Origin: Thiomicrorhabdus sp041583835
GTDB taxonomy: Bacteria > Pseudomonadota > Gammaproteobacteria > Thiomicrospirales > Thiomicrospiraceae
Direction of reading: 5' to 3'
Assembly (NCBI RefSeq): GCF_041583835.1
Contig: NZ_JBFHFC010000002.1
Location: forward strand, 124,001-188,000
Length of the DNA: 64,000 nucleotides
The position numbers were made by a program, and so were the translations under genes. The notes below the pieces were generated by a model that was not told the DNA's origin, searched no databases, and worked only from the letters and a program-made list of their open reading frames with translations. Within the stretch, counting starts at the first letter, position 1; every line of letters starts with the position of its first letter. Positions 46,653 through 54,652 of this stretch are shown in pieces.

Positions 46653-46754
46653 CTTTAAAATCAATAACTTACGTTATCTTTCAAAGCGCGATTTTCAGGC
46701 TTTTTTTTCAAAATGTGCCATATTTGTGCCACAGATTTTAAAGAACGGTCTCAG

Positions 46755-47777
46755 TCATTCAACCGAGATGTTATTGGCATATTCCGCTAGGTGGTCTATG
46801 CCAAGGTGCGCATAACGCTTTACCATTTCTTGAGATTTCCAACCTCCCAATTCCTGAAGAATGTCTAATGGGGTTTTCTGTTGGCGATGAAAACTCGCAA
46901 ATGTATGCCTGAGTTTATGCCAAGGCATAGGTTCAATACCGGCTCGAGAAAGTGCCTTTTTAAACGCCTTTGTGTTAGCACGTTTAATTGGGCGACCCCG
47001 GTAAGTGAATACATATTCAGGGTGTTTACCCATTTCTTCTTTCAAGATATCAATTGCTTGCTTACTGAGAGGAATAGATAGTGGGTCCCCGTTTTTCATC
47101 TTTATGTTGCCGAAAATAATCACTTTGGATTCCAATTGAACTTGTTCCCAGGTTAGACCTGTCATGTTGCTTTCGCGTAAACCTGTCAGGACGGAAAACA
47201 GCATCATCTGTTTTTGATGGTGCGGCATTTCATTTTTCAGCCTTTTAACTTGTTCATTGGTTAGCCAGGTCACTTCGGTTGGTTCCTCCTTTAGAGTGGG
47301 GACTTTTGGTTTACGGTCAATCCATTCCCATTCTTCGTATGCGAGTCTTAAAATGGCATTTAAGGTCCGAAGCATACGATTTACAGTACTATTCTTGACG
47401 GTTTCCCCCTTACCTTTGTTGGAACGAGGTTTCATCGCTTTGCGTTCGAAAGTGATTCTTGAAATCAATTCAGCATCAATTTCGTCCAGATAAACGTCCT
47501 CCAACCAAATATGTAAGTCACGCAGAACGATTTTTATCCCGTTTTCCCATTTCGTCCCCTCCTTGAGTTGAAGGTAGCGAACGACAGCTTCCCTCCAGGT
47601 ATAACGTCGTTTAGGCTTTTCTCCGAGTTGGTACTCTCTCCACAGGCTATTTCTAAGCTTGGCGCAGAATTCCTGTGCCTCCCTTTTTACTTTAGTTTTA
47701 GTAGACTTTCGTACTCGTTGTCCGTTTGGGGCAACGAAGTCCGTATACCATGTTTGGCCTCTTTTCTTAATTGACAT
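46755..47777 (-). CDS. int: Tyrosine recombinase (integrase) of the island
   Basis: The 340-residue phage-type integrase starts with the arm-type binding segment (KKRGQTWYTDF...GQRVRKS). A core-binding domain and the catalytic domain follow, with Arg201 (TGLRESN), the HKLRH box at 287-291, Trp313 and the nucleophile Tyr322. All catalytic residues are visible, so the enzyme should be active. It should integrate at the adjacent tRNA 3' end. Its first 91 bases overlap the HTH gene in another frame. Confidence 0.95.
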   Translation of the reverse strand: MSIKKRGQTWYTDFVAPNGQRVRKSTKTKVKREAQEFCAKLRNSLWREYQLGEKPKRRYTWREAVVRYLQLKEGTKWENGIKIVLRDLHIWLEDVYLDEIDAELISRITFERKAMKPRSNKGKGETVKNSTVNRMLRTLNAILRLAYEEWEWIDRKPKVPTLKEEPTEVTWLTNEQVKRLKNEMPHHQKQMMLFSVLTGLRESNMTGLTWEQVQLESKVIIFGNIKMKNGDPLSIPLSKQAIDILKEEMGKHPEYVFTYRGRPIKRANTKAFKKALSRAGIEPMPWHKLRHTFASFHRQQKTPLDILQELGGWKSQEMVKRYAHLGIDHLAEYANNISVE

Positions 47778-48004
47778 GTGTGCTTGTCCTTATCACTTGT
47801 GTCAACAGAGTTAGAAACCTGCCGCATAGTAGAATAATCCCCTTTAAGCCATTCACGCAAATATTCTTCAACGAATATCCACCGCTTTCCAGGTTTTCTT
47901 GCTGGAATTTCTCCTCGTTTAGCTTTGCGCATAAGGACGGTTTTATTCATTTGTAAGAAGGCAGCTGCCTCTTCGGACGTAAGAATTGTGAATGAATCTG
48001 ACAT
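47687..48004 (-). CDS. Helix-turn-helix protein, excisionase-like
   Basis: The 105-residue protein begins with a MerR/AlpA-like winged helix: LTSEEAAAFLQMNKTVLMRK followed by RGEIPARKPGKRWIF and VEEYLREWL. This is the typical design of excisionase or DNA-directing factors of integrated elements. The C-terminal 45 residues are polar and overlap the integrase start. Role in excision or integrase control is inferred from position. Confidence 0.85.
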   Translation of the reverse strand: MSDSFTILTSEEAAAFLQMNKTVLMRKAKRGEIPARKPGKRWIFVEEYLREWLKGDYSTMRQVSNSVDTSDKDKHTCQLRKEAKHGIRTSLPQTDNEYESLLKLK

Positions 48005-48023
48005 GTTTGGTCACTCTGTTGAT

Positions 48024-48058
48024 GTAACTAAGGGCATCCCTTTGATGCCCTTTGTTAC
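48024..48058. repeat. Inverted repeat upstream of the HTH gene
   Basis: GTAAC-t-AAGGGCATC (48024-48038) pairs with GATGCCCTT-t-GTTAC (48044-48058) around a 5-base loop; 14 of 15 positions pair. It ends 20 bases from the HTH start codon, so it may be an operator, a leader hairpin or a terminator. The rest of 48005-48334 shows only the promoter below. Confidence 0.7.
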
Positions 48059-48164
48059 GTCAGTGCGACGAAATTTTTTTTGGTGAACGTAATGTAGGGG
48101 ATATCCCCATCTTGTTCCTTTTAAAACCGCCTAACTACAAACCTTTGAAAGGTATCAATCAGTT

Positions 48165-48192
48165 GTTTACATAATTATAAAAAAGTATAATT
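48165..48192 (+). promoter_or_regulatory. Possible promoter for the 253-residue island protein
   Basis: TTGTTT and a perfect TATAAT are separated by 16 bases. Transcription would start near 48199, leaving a leader of about 135 bases before the gene at 48335. Confidence 0.5.
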
Positions 48193-48334
48193 CAGCGCGT
48201 GTTTGGCACGCGTACCTGTCGCATTGGTAAAGAATGGAATATTCAGCCGACTTCCAAGTTAAGAGTAGTTCTTCATTAACTAGATACTTCAAGCGGCATG
48301 AAGTGAAAGTAAAATCTCATGGAGAAATATTCTT

Positions 48335-49096
48335 TTGTCAACGACATATCAAATACCTCATTTTTCTATCCTAGAAAAATTCAAACGAGACCTGACTCGA
48401 AAATCAAAGCAATTAAAGAAGTCTCAAAATATTCCGTATTCTTCAGCAAGAAAAATTACGTTAAATGAACTGGGATGGGAAGATGGTTACCAATTTCAGC
48501 AATGGTACAAAGCTCAATGCCGCCTCTATGAAAGTATTGAGAACTCGGAAGCCAGAAAAGCGCGGGTAATTAGTAGTAGTCAGTCTCTTGATGCTTCTAC
48601 TGATTATTTCTTTTTTAAAAGCTTTTTAAAAATCTGTGATAAAACGAAGGGAATTACTCATAACAAACTTATGACTAATCTGTCTTCCTGGGTAGCAACG
48701 CATGCATTTGAAAATGCTGAAAATGCCTTTTATGAAATTAGGTCGACCCGTACTTTTTCGGAGAGAGGTTACAAACAATCTGTAGTGGATTGTTTTATAG
48801 ATTCTGGAGAGGTTGTATATCTTCTCAATAATTATAATGACATTTTGAATTGGCTAATTAATTGGGGAGGGCACGCTGTAATCCCCGAAGATATTGTTCC
48901 TTCTGAAAAGATTGAGTCTGAAAATTGGTTGGGTTTGGTAAATTATCTTTTACATGATTTCGCCTGTAATGTGAATTATCTGGACGCTGTACAAGAGTAT
49001 GAACTACCTCCAGGCATGGAGGTTTTAATGAAAGGGAATGTTTATGTTCGTAATGAAGATAGCTGGAATTTAGTGCTAGAGAGAAGTTGTCATTAA
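48335..49096 (+). CDS. Island hypothetical protein, 253 residues
   Basis: The predicted start is TTG at 48335 with GGAG 11 bases upstream. The product has no signal peptide or membrane helix and is rich in aromatic residues. It begins with a basic helix (EKFKRDLTRKSKQLKKSQN), then ELGWEDGYQFQQWYK, and ends with an acidic half. No catalytic motif was recognised. Base composition is clearly more AT-rich than the core genes, consistent with foreign origin. Confidence 0.65.
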   Translation: MSTTYQIPHFSILEKFKRDLTRKSKQLKKSQNIPYSSARKITLNELGWEDGYQFQQWYKAQCRLYESIENSEARKARVISSSQSLDASTDYFFFKSFLKICDKTKGITHNKLMTNLSSWVATHAFENAENAFYEIRSTRTFSERGYKQSVVDCFIDSGEVVYLLNNYNDILNWLINWGGHAVIPEDIVPSEKIESENWLGLVNYLLHDFACNVNYLDAVQEYELPPGMEVLMKGNVYVRNEDSWNLVLERSCH

Positions 49097-49192
49097 CTAG
49101 CGCGAATAATTCAAAATAAGAGATTTCAGTTGTTGCTGCTTTTCAACAACTGAAGACACCTCAGATTTTCAATAGTAATCAAGAAAATTCGA

Positions 49193-49753
49193 CTACGCGG
49201 CAGGTATGTAGTAAGAATATATTGCGAATACCAAAGATGTGACGCCTATCATCAGGCTAACAACAGACTGTCGTTTCAGTTTCAGGTTCTTTTTCACATT
49301 TTCATCATTAAGTTCTTGCAACTTAGACGCTAAAGGCTGAAGCATGTGGTCACTATCCTTTCCTATAAGTTCTCTAAGTCTTTCCAAGTGTAACCTAACA
49401 TCAGAAGGCAACCCTTCAAAAGGTTCATCTCTCTCATAATCCTGGAAAATAGATTGGAGATATTCAACCTTTTCAAAAACGGGCTGGTTACTTGATAATT
49501 CTTCCTTAAAAGCCCACCTTAAAGCTAGTTGAACATCTTTAGAAGAAAGTGAGAATTCTTTAGACAGGACTTCTATTTGAGTTCTATCTAGATTAATTTT
49601 GCCAAAAAGCCTTGTTAACTCTTGAGCGAATTTTTTCCTTCTTTTTTCTAGCTTGATTCTCTCAATAATCGCCGGCATAAACCATATGAACATAGAGATT
49701 ATAAGGACAACCTCTACAAATATAACCAGTGCTAAAAAATCTTTAAACGTCAC
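49193..49753 (-). CDS. Island protein with two membrane segments
   Basis: The 186-residue protein has an N-terminal helix (FLALVIFVEVVLIISMFIWF) and a C-terminal one (VVSLMIGVTSLVFAIYSYYI). A cytoplasmic, highly charged helical core of about 120 residues lies between them. No enzyme motif is seen. It is a single leftward gene in the island; function unknown. Confidence 0.68.
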   Translation of the reverse strand: MTFKDFLALVIFVEVVLIISMFIWFMPAIIERIKLEKRRKKFAQELTRLFGKINLDRTQIEVLSKEFSLSSKDVQLALRWAFKEELSSNQPVFEKVEYLQSIFQDYERDEPFEGLPSDVRLHLERLRELIGKDSDHMLQPLASKLQELNDENVKKNLKLKRQSVVSLMIGVTSLVFAIYSYYIPAA

Positions 49754-49900
49754 TAGAATTACTCCTTACTTTGTCAATTCATCGAATTAATGTCAAAACA
49801 CTAAATACTTTCTAATCTCGTTGTTAGCCATATTCAATGGCTTAAAAGTGTATGGAAAACTAGTTGGGGGTAAGGTTATCGATGTATAAATTCATAATGG

Positions 49901-50104
49901 TCATAAATGACTTTCAGTCTTAAGCTTTGTTGTGATGATTCGCTCGATTAATTCATCTGCCGTACATTTTCCATTAAGAATTTTTAGGACATTCTTAACC
50001 TCCGTTAATGTCAAAGAATGTCCTTCTAATCGAGCATTTGCAATGACAAACTCAAGGGCTCGTCGCTTATCCATTTTAGACGGTTTATGTTTAAACTTTA
50101 TCAT
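49901..50104 (-). CDS. VbhA-like antitoxin (orphan)
   Basis: From the ATG at 50104 the product has 67 residues; an upstream ATG at 50164 adds an unlikely tail. The core RRALEFVIANARLEG, then a LTLTEVKNVLKILNGK helix and CTADELIERII, follows the VbhA antitoxin pattern that silences Fic toxins. The inhibitory S/TxxxEG motif reads NARLEG, so the Ser/Thr is replaced by Asn. No Fic gene is nearby. Assignment is a pattern match of moderate strength. Confidence 0.6.
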   Translation of the reverse strand: MIKFKHKPSKMDKRRALEFVIANARLEGHSLTLTEVKNVLKILNGKCTADELIERIITTKLKTESHL

Positions 50105-50180
50105 GGCAGTTGTACTGTTCGATTTGTCCAAGGACAGGATAAATGCTAATCTTGGAGAATACAAAAATTAAGGAAAGAAA

Positions 50181-50399
50181 ATGGGACAAGGTTTGACAGC
50201 GAATCCCTCGGTTAATGAAATAATCGACAAGTTAAATCAAGGGAATAAGTTGGAAGGGAAGCCTTTAATAACCGAAGAAACAATCGAAACTGGCTTTAAC
50301 AGTTACGCCCCCTCAGAGATTGAACAAGCATACCTGGCTCAAAAGCCGTCATTGCTTAAACTCTTTTCTCTGAGAGTTCAGTCCTATTTACGAAATTGA
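50181..50399 (+). CDS. Small island protein
   Basis: A 72-residue protein with AAGGAAAG directly before the ATG. It is polar (NEIIDKLNQGNKLEGKPLITE) with a C-terminal hydrophobic-basic helix. It is divergent from the antitoxin-like gene and ends one base before the convergent Replic_Relax-like gene. No family recognised. Confidence 0.5.
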   Translation: MGQGLTANPSVNEIIDKLNQGNKLEGKPLITEETIETGFNSYAPSEIEQAYLAQKPSLLKLFSLRVQSYLRN

Positions 50400-50401
50400 G
50401 C

Positions 50402-51244
50402 TTAACTTCCCAGTTTAGCCACAATATGATTTCCCTTTTCAAGTAAATAACCGAAGTAATCTTGGTTTGCAAACCTACCTCTTTCAGCCAATCTACCTTT
50501 CGATGAAATCTCAACTCCATGGGAGCTGAGATACTCAATTTCTTCTTCGTAAAGTCGCCACATTGATGCTGAATTTACATACCAATATGTCATAACATGA
50601 GCATTTGGATAGCGTTCATTAGCAATGTTACAGTTCATATCCGCTTTAATCAAAGCCTCCCTTCTATCCTTGCGGTTCTTGCTAGAGAACTCAAACTCCA
50701 GGAAAAAATAATCCTCTCCATCAATTAACAATGCATCAGGAATACGCATGAGTTCGATACGTCCTGCCTTGTGCATTTGGCGAATAAGTCGTTCAGTAAA
50801 GATGCGAGCATTCGGATAGTTTTTTAATATATTGATACATGTTTTTGAAATGCTCAGGCGATGAGTAGCGCTCACTCCTAAGCCCATTTTATTCTTATTG
50901 AATTGATATTCATCTTTCCATTTGGAGTCAAGATAATAAGTAAATGCTCTGGGTTTTAAAGCGTAAACAAACTTCTCTTTGGTGTACTGACTGGGGATTT
51001 TTTTAATCACCTTTTCATCGAGAAGAGACTTCACAATGCGGTAGAAACTTCCTTGGTTTCTATCATCCTGGTCAAGTAAAAGCATGATGGCTGGTTTGTC
51101 CAAAAAGCCGAAAAGAAAGAGAGCTTCGACCACTGTAGTTTTAGTCAATTGTCCGAGTAGCTGGTTGTCCTCAAAGCTTCTGTCGATGTTCTGCTTAAGC
51201 TCAATAAACGGTGTATAGCTTGGTATTCTGTTTTTGTGATTCAT
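50402..51244 (-). CDS. Replic_Relax / PD-(D/E)XK-like protein
   Basis: The 280-residue protein has an N-terminal winged-helix region (KTTVVEALFLFGFLDKPAI...FYRIVKSLLDE) and a C-terminal half with RIPDALLID, then FFLEFEFSSKNRKDR. This PD..ExE..K arrangement is like the replication-relaxation family and PD-(D/E)XK nucleases of mobile elements. GAGGA lies 9 bases before the start. It borders the hairpin-rich non-coding region, so a role in origin processing or mobilisation is possible but inferred. Confidence 0.65.
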   Translation of the reverse strand: MNHKNRIPSYTPFIELKQNIDRSFEDNQLLGQLTKTTVVEALFLFGFLDKPAIMLLLDQDDRNQGSFYRIVKSLLDEKVIKKIPSQYTKEKFVYALKPRAFTYYLDSKWKDEYQFNKNKMGLGVSATHRLSISKTCINILKNYPNARIFTERLIRQMHKAGRIELMRIPDALLIDGEDYFFLEFEFSSKNRKDRREALIKADMNCNIANERYPNAHVMTYWYVNSASMWRLYEEEIEYLSSHGVEISSKGRLAERGRFANQDYFGYLLEKGNHIVAKLGS

Positions 51245-51895
51245 GTTGTCGGTTCCTCTTTTAAATACGAAAACCTGGGACTTCCCAGGGTGCGAAAAAC
51301 TTTCTTTCGCTTTTCATTAAGGACGACAAAATTTTTTTTCACTAAAATAGCCGGCTGTACGGCTTGATGGTTACAGATAAAGGTCGTTTTCGGGCGCTTC
51401 GCCCCTCGCACTGGCTCTCCCAGACGAAAATAGGGCCATTCTTTCCCTGATTTCGATTTCACCCCTGAACAGAGTTATCGCACCCTGTACCACTCGCCTA
51501 GGCGGCAGCCATAGCCGAATTGCCTTGTTATGAGACAATCCAATTCGGCTTAACTTCGGGCCTTTTTATTCGCACGTTGGGTGCGAGCTAAAAACACCCT
51601 GCGCAGGCTCAAAACTGGACGTTTTGGCCTTAACCTTCGCTTTACTTCCTGGACGGAATCAAAGCTGCGCACTCTCACCGCTCTGAACGGCGGTAGAGTT
51701 TGCCCCAGGCCTCGGGTTTTCAACCCGAGTACACTCCAGAAAGGACTGTTCGGCTCGGTCGAATCTGGCGATTCAACCTTAAGCCCGTTTTCTTGCGAAA
51801 ACAAACTAAGCCTCCATGTCTTTTGTAGCGTACTCGGCTTGACCGAGGCCTGGGCCGTCCCACGTTTCCATCACTTAGGGTGCTGTTCAACTCGT

Positions 51896-51980
51896 CCGCT
51901 CTGGGGAGCGGAGCAGGTGACTCTCCTCGACGTGAATCCGACTCTGGGGAGTGCGGGTTCACTCTCGCGACTGGGGTCGC
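51896..51980. repeat. Three hairpins sharing a TGGG loop
   Basis: Three stems at 51896-51911, 51941-51952 and 51967-51980 all enclose the loop TGGG, with perfect arms of 6, 4 and 5 bp. A fourth at 51761-51774 has loop TGGC. The shared loop with different stem sequences suggests selection for structure and loop. Confidence 0.6.
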
Positions 51981-52090
51981 TCGCTCGTCACAAACCGCAT
52001 CTACTTCAGCTCCTTGGACATACGCTGATTGGATGCTCTCACAAAGCACTCGCTCCTGGACGTCTCGAGTACTTCGTTCACGACCGCTAC

Positions 52091-52134
52091 GCGAAGCCAA
52101 AACGAGAATGGAAGATTCTTGTTTTGGAGTTCGC
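52091..52134. repeat. Long imperfect hairpin
   Basis: CCAAAACGAGAAT and ATTCTTGTTTTGG (52097-52109, 52115-52127) pair with one mismatch around GGAAG. An outer GCGAA / TTCGC pair extends the stem. It is the strongest single structure of the non-coding region. Confidence 0.75.
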
Positions 52135-52397
52135 TTGCTCTCGATTAGGAATCTATTTCATCTGAAAATAGGCTCCGAATCTCACGCCGATTCAATGCAT
52201 CAGGTAGAACCTGAAACAGGTACTTCTTCTTGGCATTTCACCATCATTATCTAAAGGAGGATAGATATAAGGTAGGACTGTTTTAAAGATTTAGTTAAAG
52301 AGCTCGCTCTCTTAACAACAAGCTTTGTAAAGACTAAGCCTTCTTTTGGTGATAATCATGGCGCATAACAAAGCTTGGTGCAATGAGTCAACTTGAC

Positions 52398-52889
52398 TCA
52401 CCCATTAGTCATTCTGACTTCCTTAAGCATGGCTAGCATTTGCTTAACAAAAACAAAGATACAAAAGAACAGTAATATTAAGTATGTAAAGCCAAGCTGT
52501 GTATTGTCTGAAAACTCCCCTAACAAAGGAAACATCTTAACGATGAAGTAATTCAGAGCAGGTATAATCAAGACAAATAAATAAGCCCATATGAGTGTGC
52601 CAATACTAAGAATATTGCGATTAATTGCCGCAGGATTTTGGGTGAATGCAATATATAATGAACGCGGACTTACAGCAGCAAGACCAGCAAGAATTATTAA
52701 TAACACGGATAACCCAAAGCTCAGTACAGCAAGCTTTAATTCACCTAGTTCTATCAATAGTTCTTTATCCAGGTAAGCCAAAGCCATTAGTCCAGGAGAA
52801 AGAAAGAAAAAAGCCACAAATATTATTTGCAGCAACGTAGAAGTACCGATTTTATCTCTGAGAAGTTCATTCAAATCTAATTTAATCAT
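52398..52889 (-). CDS. Island membrane protein with four helices
   Basis: The 163-residue protein shows four hydrophobic helices near residues 17-40, 50-73, 92-120 and 130-155 and no enzyme motif. It lies downstream of the KAP NTPase gene after 200 bases and in the same direction. Membrane partners of KAP NTPases are common, so it may belong with it. Function unknown. Confidence 0.7.
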   Translation of the reverse strand: MIKLDLNELLRDKIGTSTLLQIIFVAFFFLSPGLMALAYLDKELLIELGELKLAVLSFGLSVLLIILAGLAAVSPRSLYIAFTQNPAAINRNILSIGTLIWAYLFVLIIPALNYFIVKMFPLLGEFSDNTQLGFTYLILLFFCIFVFVKQMLAMLKEVRMTNG

Positions 52890-53089
52890 TGTTAGTTTTA
52901 CCTCTGATTCTGTCTAACTAATAAAATCAGCCGCGTCGCTTTTTGGCATCGGCTGGAGTACGTTGTGAACGTGTTTATTACTTTGTTCATGCCTACATTG
53001 TAGCCAGAGCTGCGCATTTCTTGCCAAGGTTAATTTCCAGTCTCGATTTCTCTCTTTATGAGTTTTAGCGCTGTCGGAACTCATTTATT

Positions 53090-54634
53090 TTAAGCATCAA
53101 ATAAGTTCGCCAGCTCAACCAAGTTGATATATTCCTCTAAGCTTAAATGAGAGTAGCCATCTTTGTTCGTATCAATAGTACTGCGCATCAAATCAGAAGT
53201 ATCTGTATTTTGAGCGCTTGGTACTTGATTCAGAGAGTCTTGGGGCCTGATTGGTTGACCAATGAGTTGACCATATCTGTATCGAATGTAATGAGATGCT
53301 AATATTTCTCTTCCACCAGGTGCAGTTGAAGGTTGAGAAGGAAAGGTAATTTCAAAAGAGCCTATGCCAGCATCCAAGTGAAAATAAAATTTGATGTTGA
53401 AACTGTCAATATGATGTTGTTCATACTCAGGGTGGTACTGTCTAAAATCGCTAACACTTCGGACAAATACCCGGTTTCTGTTTTTTATCGAAATATAAAA
53501 GTTATAGTCTCTCTCTTTCCAACATAGAAATGCTACAGTCAATATCAGGTCAATCGACTTTTTATGAGGTGATTGGGTTACTTGATTGAGTATGGAGAAG
53601 AGTTGGTCAAAAATGCGTTCCGAAGTTCTTAGGTCTAAGTTGTAGTGTTTTAGAAAGTTCCCTATTGTTGCCATTATATCGTCTGGGTCTAGGTAGTAAG
53701 GCATGACAGACCATTGATGCTCTTTTATTAGTGTGACCAAATGCTTGCTCTGGGGAAGGGTCTTGATGAATGAAATGTGGTCAGGTACAGGTAAGGATAG
53801 ATGGCGATTGAAGAAGCGGCCTAAGTAGGTTTCGGCATCGAATTCATTTCCGTAGACAACTTTTATCGAGTGTTGAAGTTGTTGGGTATCCGTGGCAATC
53901 ACAAATACCACTTTCTTCATACAGAACAGGTGTTTGATTGTTTCCAGCATTTCTATTGCATAGGTCGGTCGACACCTGTCTAGTTCGTCGATGAATATAA
54001 AAGCTGGTGCGTTTAGCTCACCTGTATTCGTGGCATTATCGACCCATTGAGAGATGGTCTTTTGAAAACTGTCTATCGATTTCGCTTTTTGGTTATGGTT
54101 ATTAATGATTGCTTCGGTTAGTTTTTTTGCCGCTTCGGCCGTTACGCTCCCCACTTCATCGTCTTCACCTGGCTCTTTCTCTCCAGTTGAGGCTTCAAGG
54201 ACTTCATCAGTATCAATTCCCGATGCTTTTTTTACTAAAGATTTGGCAATGATTGGAGCTACGGCTTTGAATAGGTTTATTACGTTTCGGGATGAATCTC
54301 TTATCATTGCATCGGTGTTGTTTCCTGACTGTTTTTCTAATTGATTAATGATTGCACCAACAGTGGTTAACAGTGGGTCATCTGAAAAGTCATGTTTCCA
54401 AGCATCAATGTAAACGACGGGGTGTTCAGTTTTGAGTTCATTAAGCCAACGCCGTAGAAAATAAGTTTTTCCTGCGCCCCATTCAGCATTCAAGTTGAGA
54501 ACGTAGTTTCTGTACTCCCCTTCGCCAACTAGATGGTTTGTTAAGAATACGGCATATTTTGCTCGGTCGAGTATGTCCGCCGAGTAAATTTCGCCTTCAA
54601 TGTTAGCTTCTTCTTTCCAATTAAAATTGGCCAT
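53090..54634 (-). CDS. KAP family P-loop NTPase
   Basis: The 514-residue protein carries Walker A NAEWGAGKTYFL near residues 49-60, the KAP-typical YIDAWKHDFSDDPL, an internal low-complexity insert (about 145-185), Walker B FIFIDELDRCRP near 210-222 and VIATDTQQL. No strong membrane helix is visible in the insert, unlike many KAP proteins. KAP NTPases occur in phage-defence loci and mobile elements. It lies in a leftward run with the DUF4145-like gene upstream and a membrane protein downstream. Confidence 0.88.
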   Translation of the reverse strand: MANFNWKEEANIEGEIYSADILDRAKYAVFLTNHLVGEGEYRNYVLNLNAEWGAGKTYFLRRWLNELKTEHPVVYIDAWKHDFSDDPLLTTVGAIINQLEKQSGNNTDAMIRDSSRNVINLFKAVAPIIAKSLVKKASGIDTDEVLEASTGEKEPGEDDEVGSVTAEAAKKLTEAIINNHNQKAKSIDSFQKTISQWVDNATNTGELNAPAFIFIDELDRCRPTYAIEMLETIKHLFCMKKVVFVIATDTQQLQHSIKVVYGNEFDAETYLGRFFNRHLSLPVPDHISFIKTLPQSKHLVTLIKEHQWSVMPYYLDPDDIMATIGNFLKHYNLDLRTSERIFDQLFSILNQVTQSPHKKSIDLILTVAFLCWKERDYNFYISIKNRNRVFVRSVSDFRQYHPEYEQHHIDSFNIKFYFHLDAGIGSFEITFPSQPSTAPGGREILASHYIRYRYGQLIGQPIRPQDSLNQVPSAQNTDTSDLMRSTIDTNKDGYSHLSLEEYINLVELANLFDA

Positions 54635-54652
54635 GTCGTTTCCGTTTATCTG

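Larger units (their letters stand above)
51260..52400. other. Hairpin-rich non-coding region
   Basis: No convincing gene lies here, yet many short stems do. Examples are AGCCGAATTG / CAATTCGGCT at 51513-51550, CTCGGGTT / AACCCGAG at 51711-51729, and CCGCTC-tggg-GAGCGG at 51896-51911. ACTC-tggg-GAGT lies at 51941-51952 and GCGAC-tggg-GTCGC at 51967-51980. A 13-bp stem with one mismatch lies at 52097-52127, and GTTAAAGAG / CTCTcTTAAC at 52295-52317. GC content reaches about 65% at 51901-51960 against about 42% in a block of the neighbouring NTPase gene. It may be a structured RNA or an origin of replication or transfer. Confidence 0.6.

Noticed and set aside
48319..48468. 49-codon frame starting ATGGAGAAATATTC that overlaps the 253-residue gene
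   Set aside because: Stops early, has no SD, and the TTG-started frame is far longer. It could reflect a start-site ambiguity, but it does not support a separate gene.
51241..51462. Leftward 73-codon reading frame overlapping the Replic_Relax-like start as ATGA
   Set aside because: It starts with GTG without a usable SD and contains two stable hairpins. The Replic_Relax-like gene has its own SD. It may be chance inside the structured region.
51546..51582. GCTTAAC ... GTTGGGT, resembling the core sites of an integron attC
   Set aside because: The two sites are only 37 bases apart end to end and not complementary to each other. No integron integrase or cassette array is present.
51581..52254. 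Long rightward reading frames in the hairpin-rich region
   Set aside because: They run through all the stems, have no SD, and give Ser/Arg/Leu-rich sequence without recognisable domains. Frames overlap on both strands, as expected from raised GC content.
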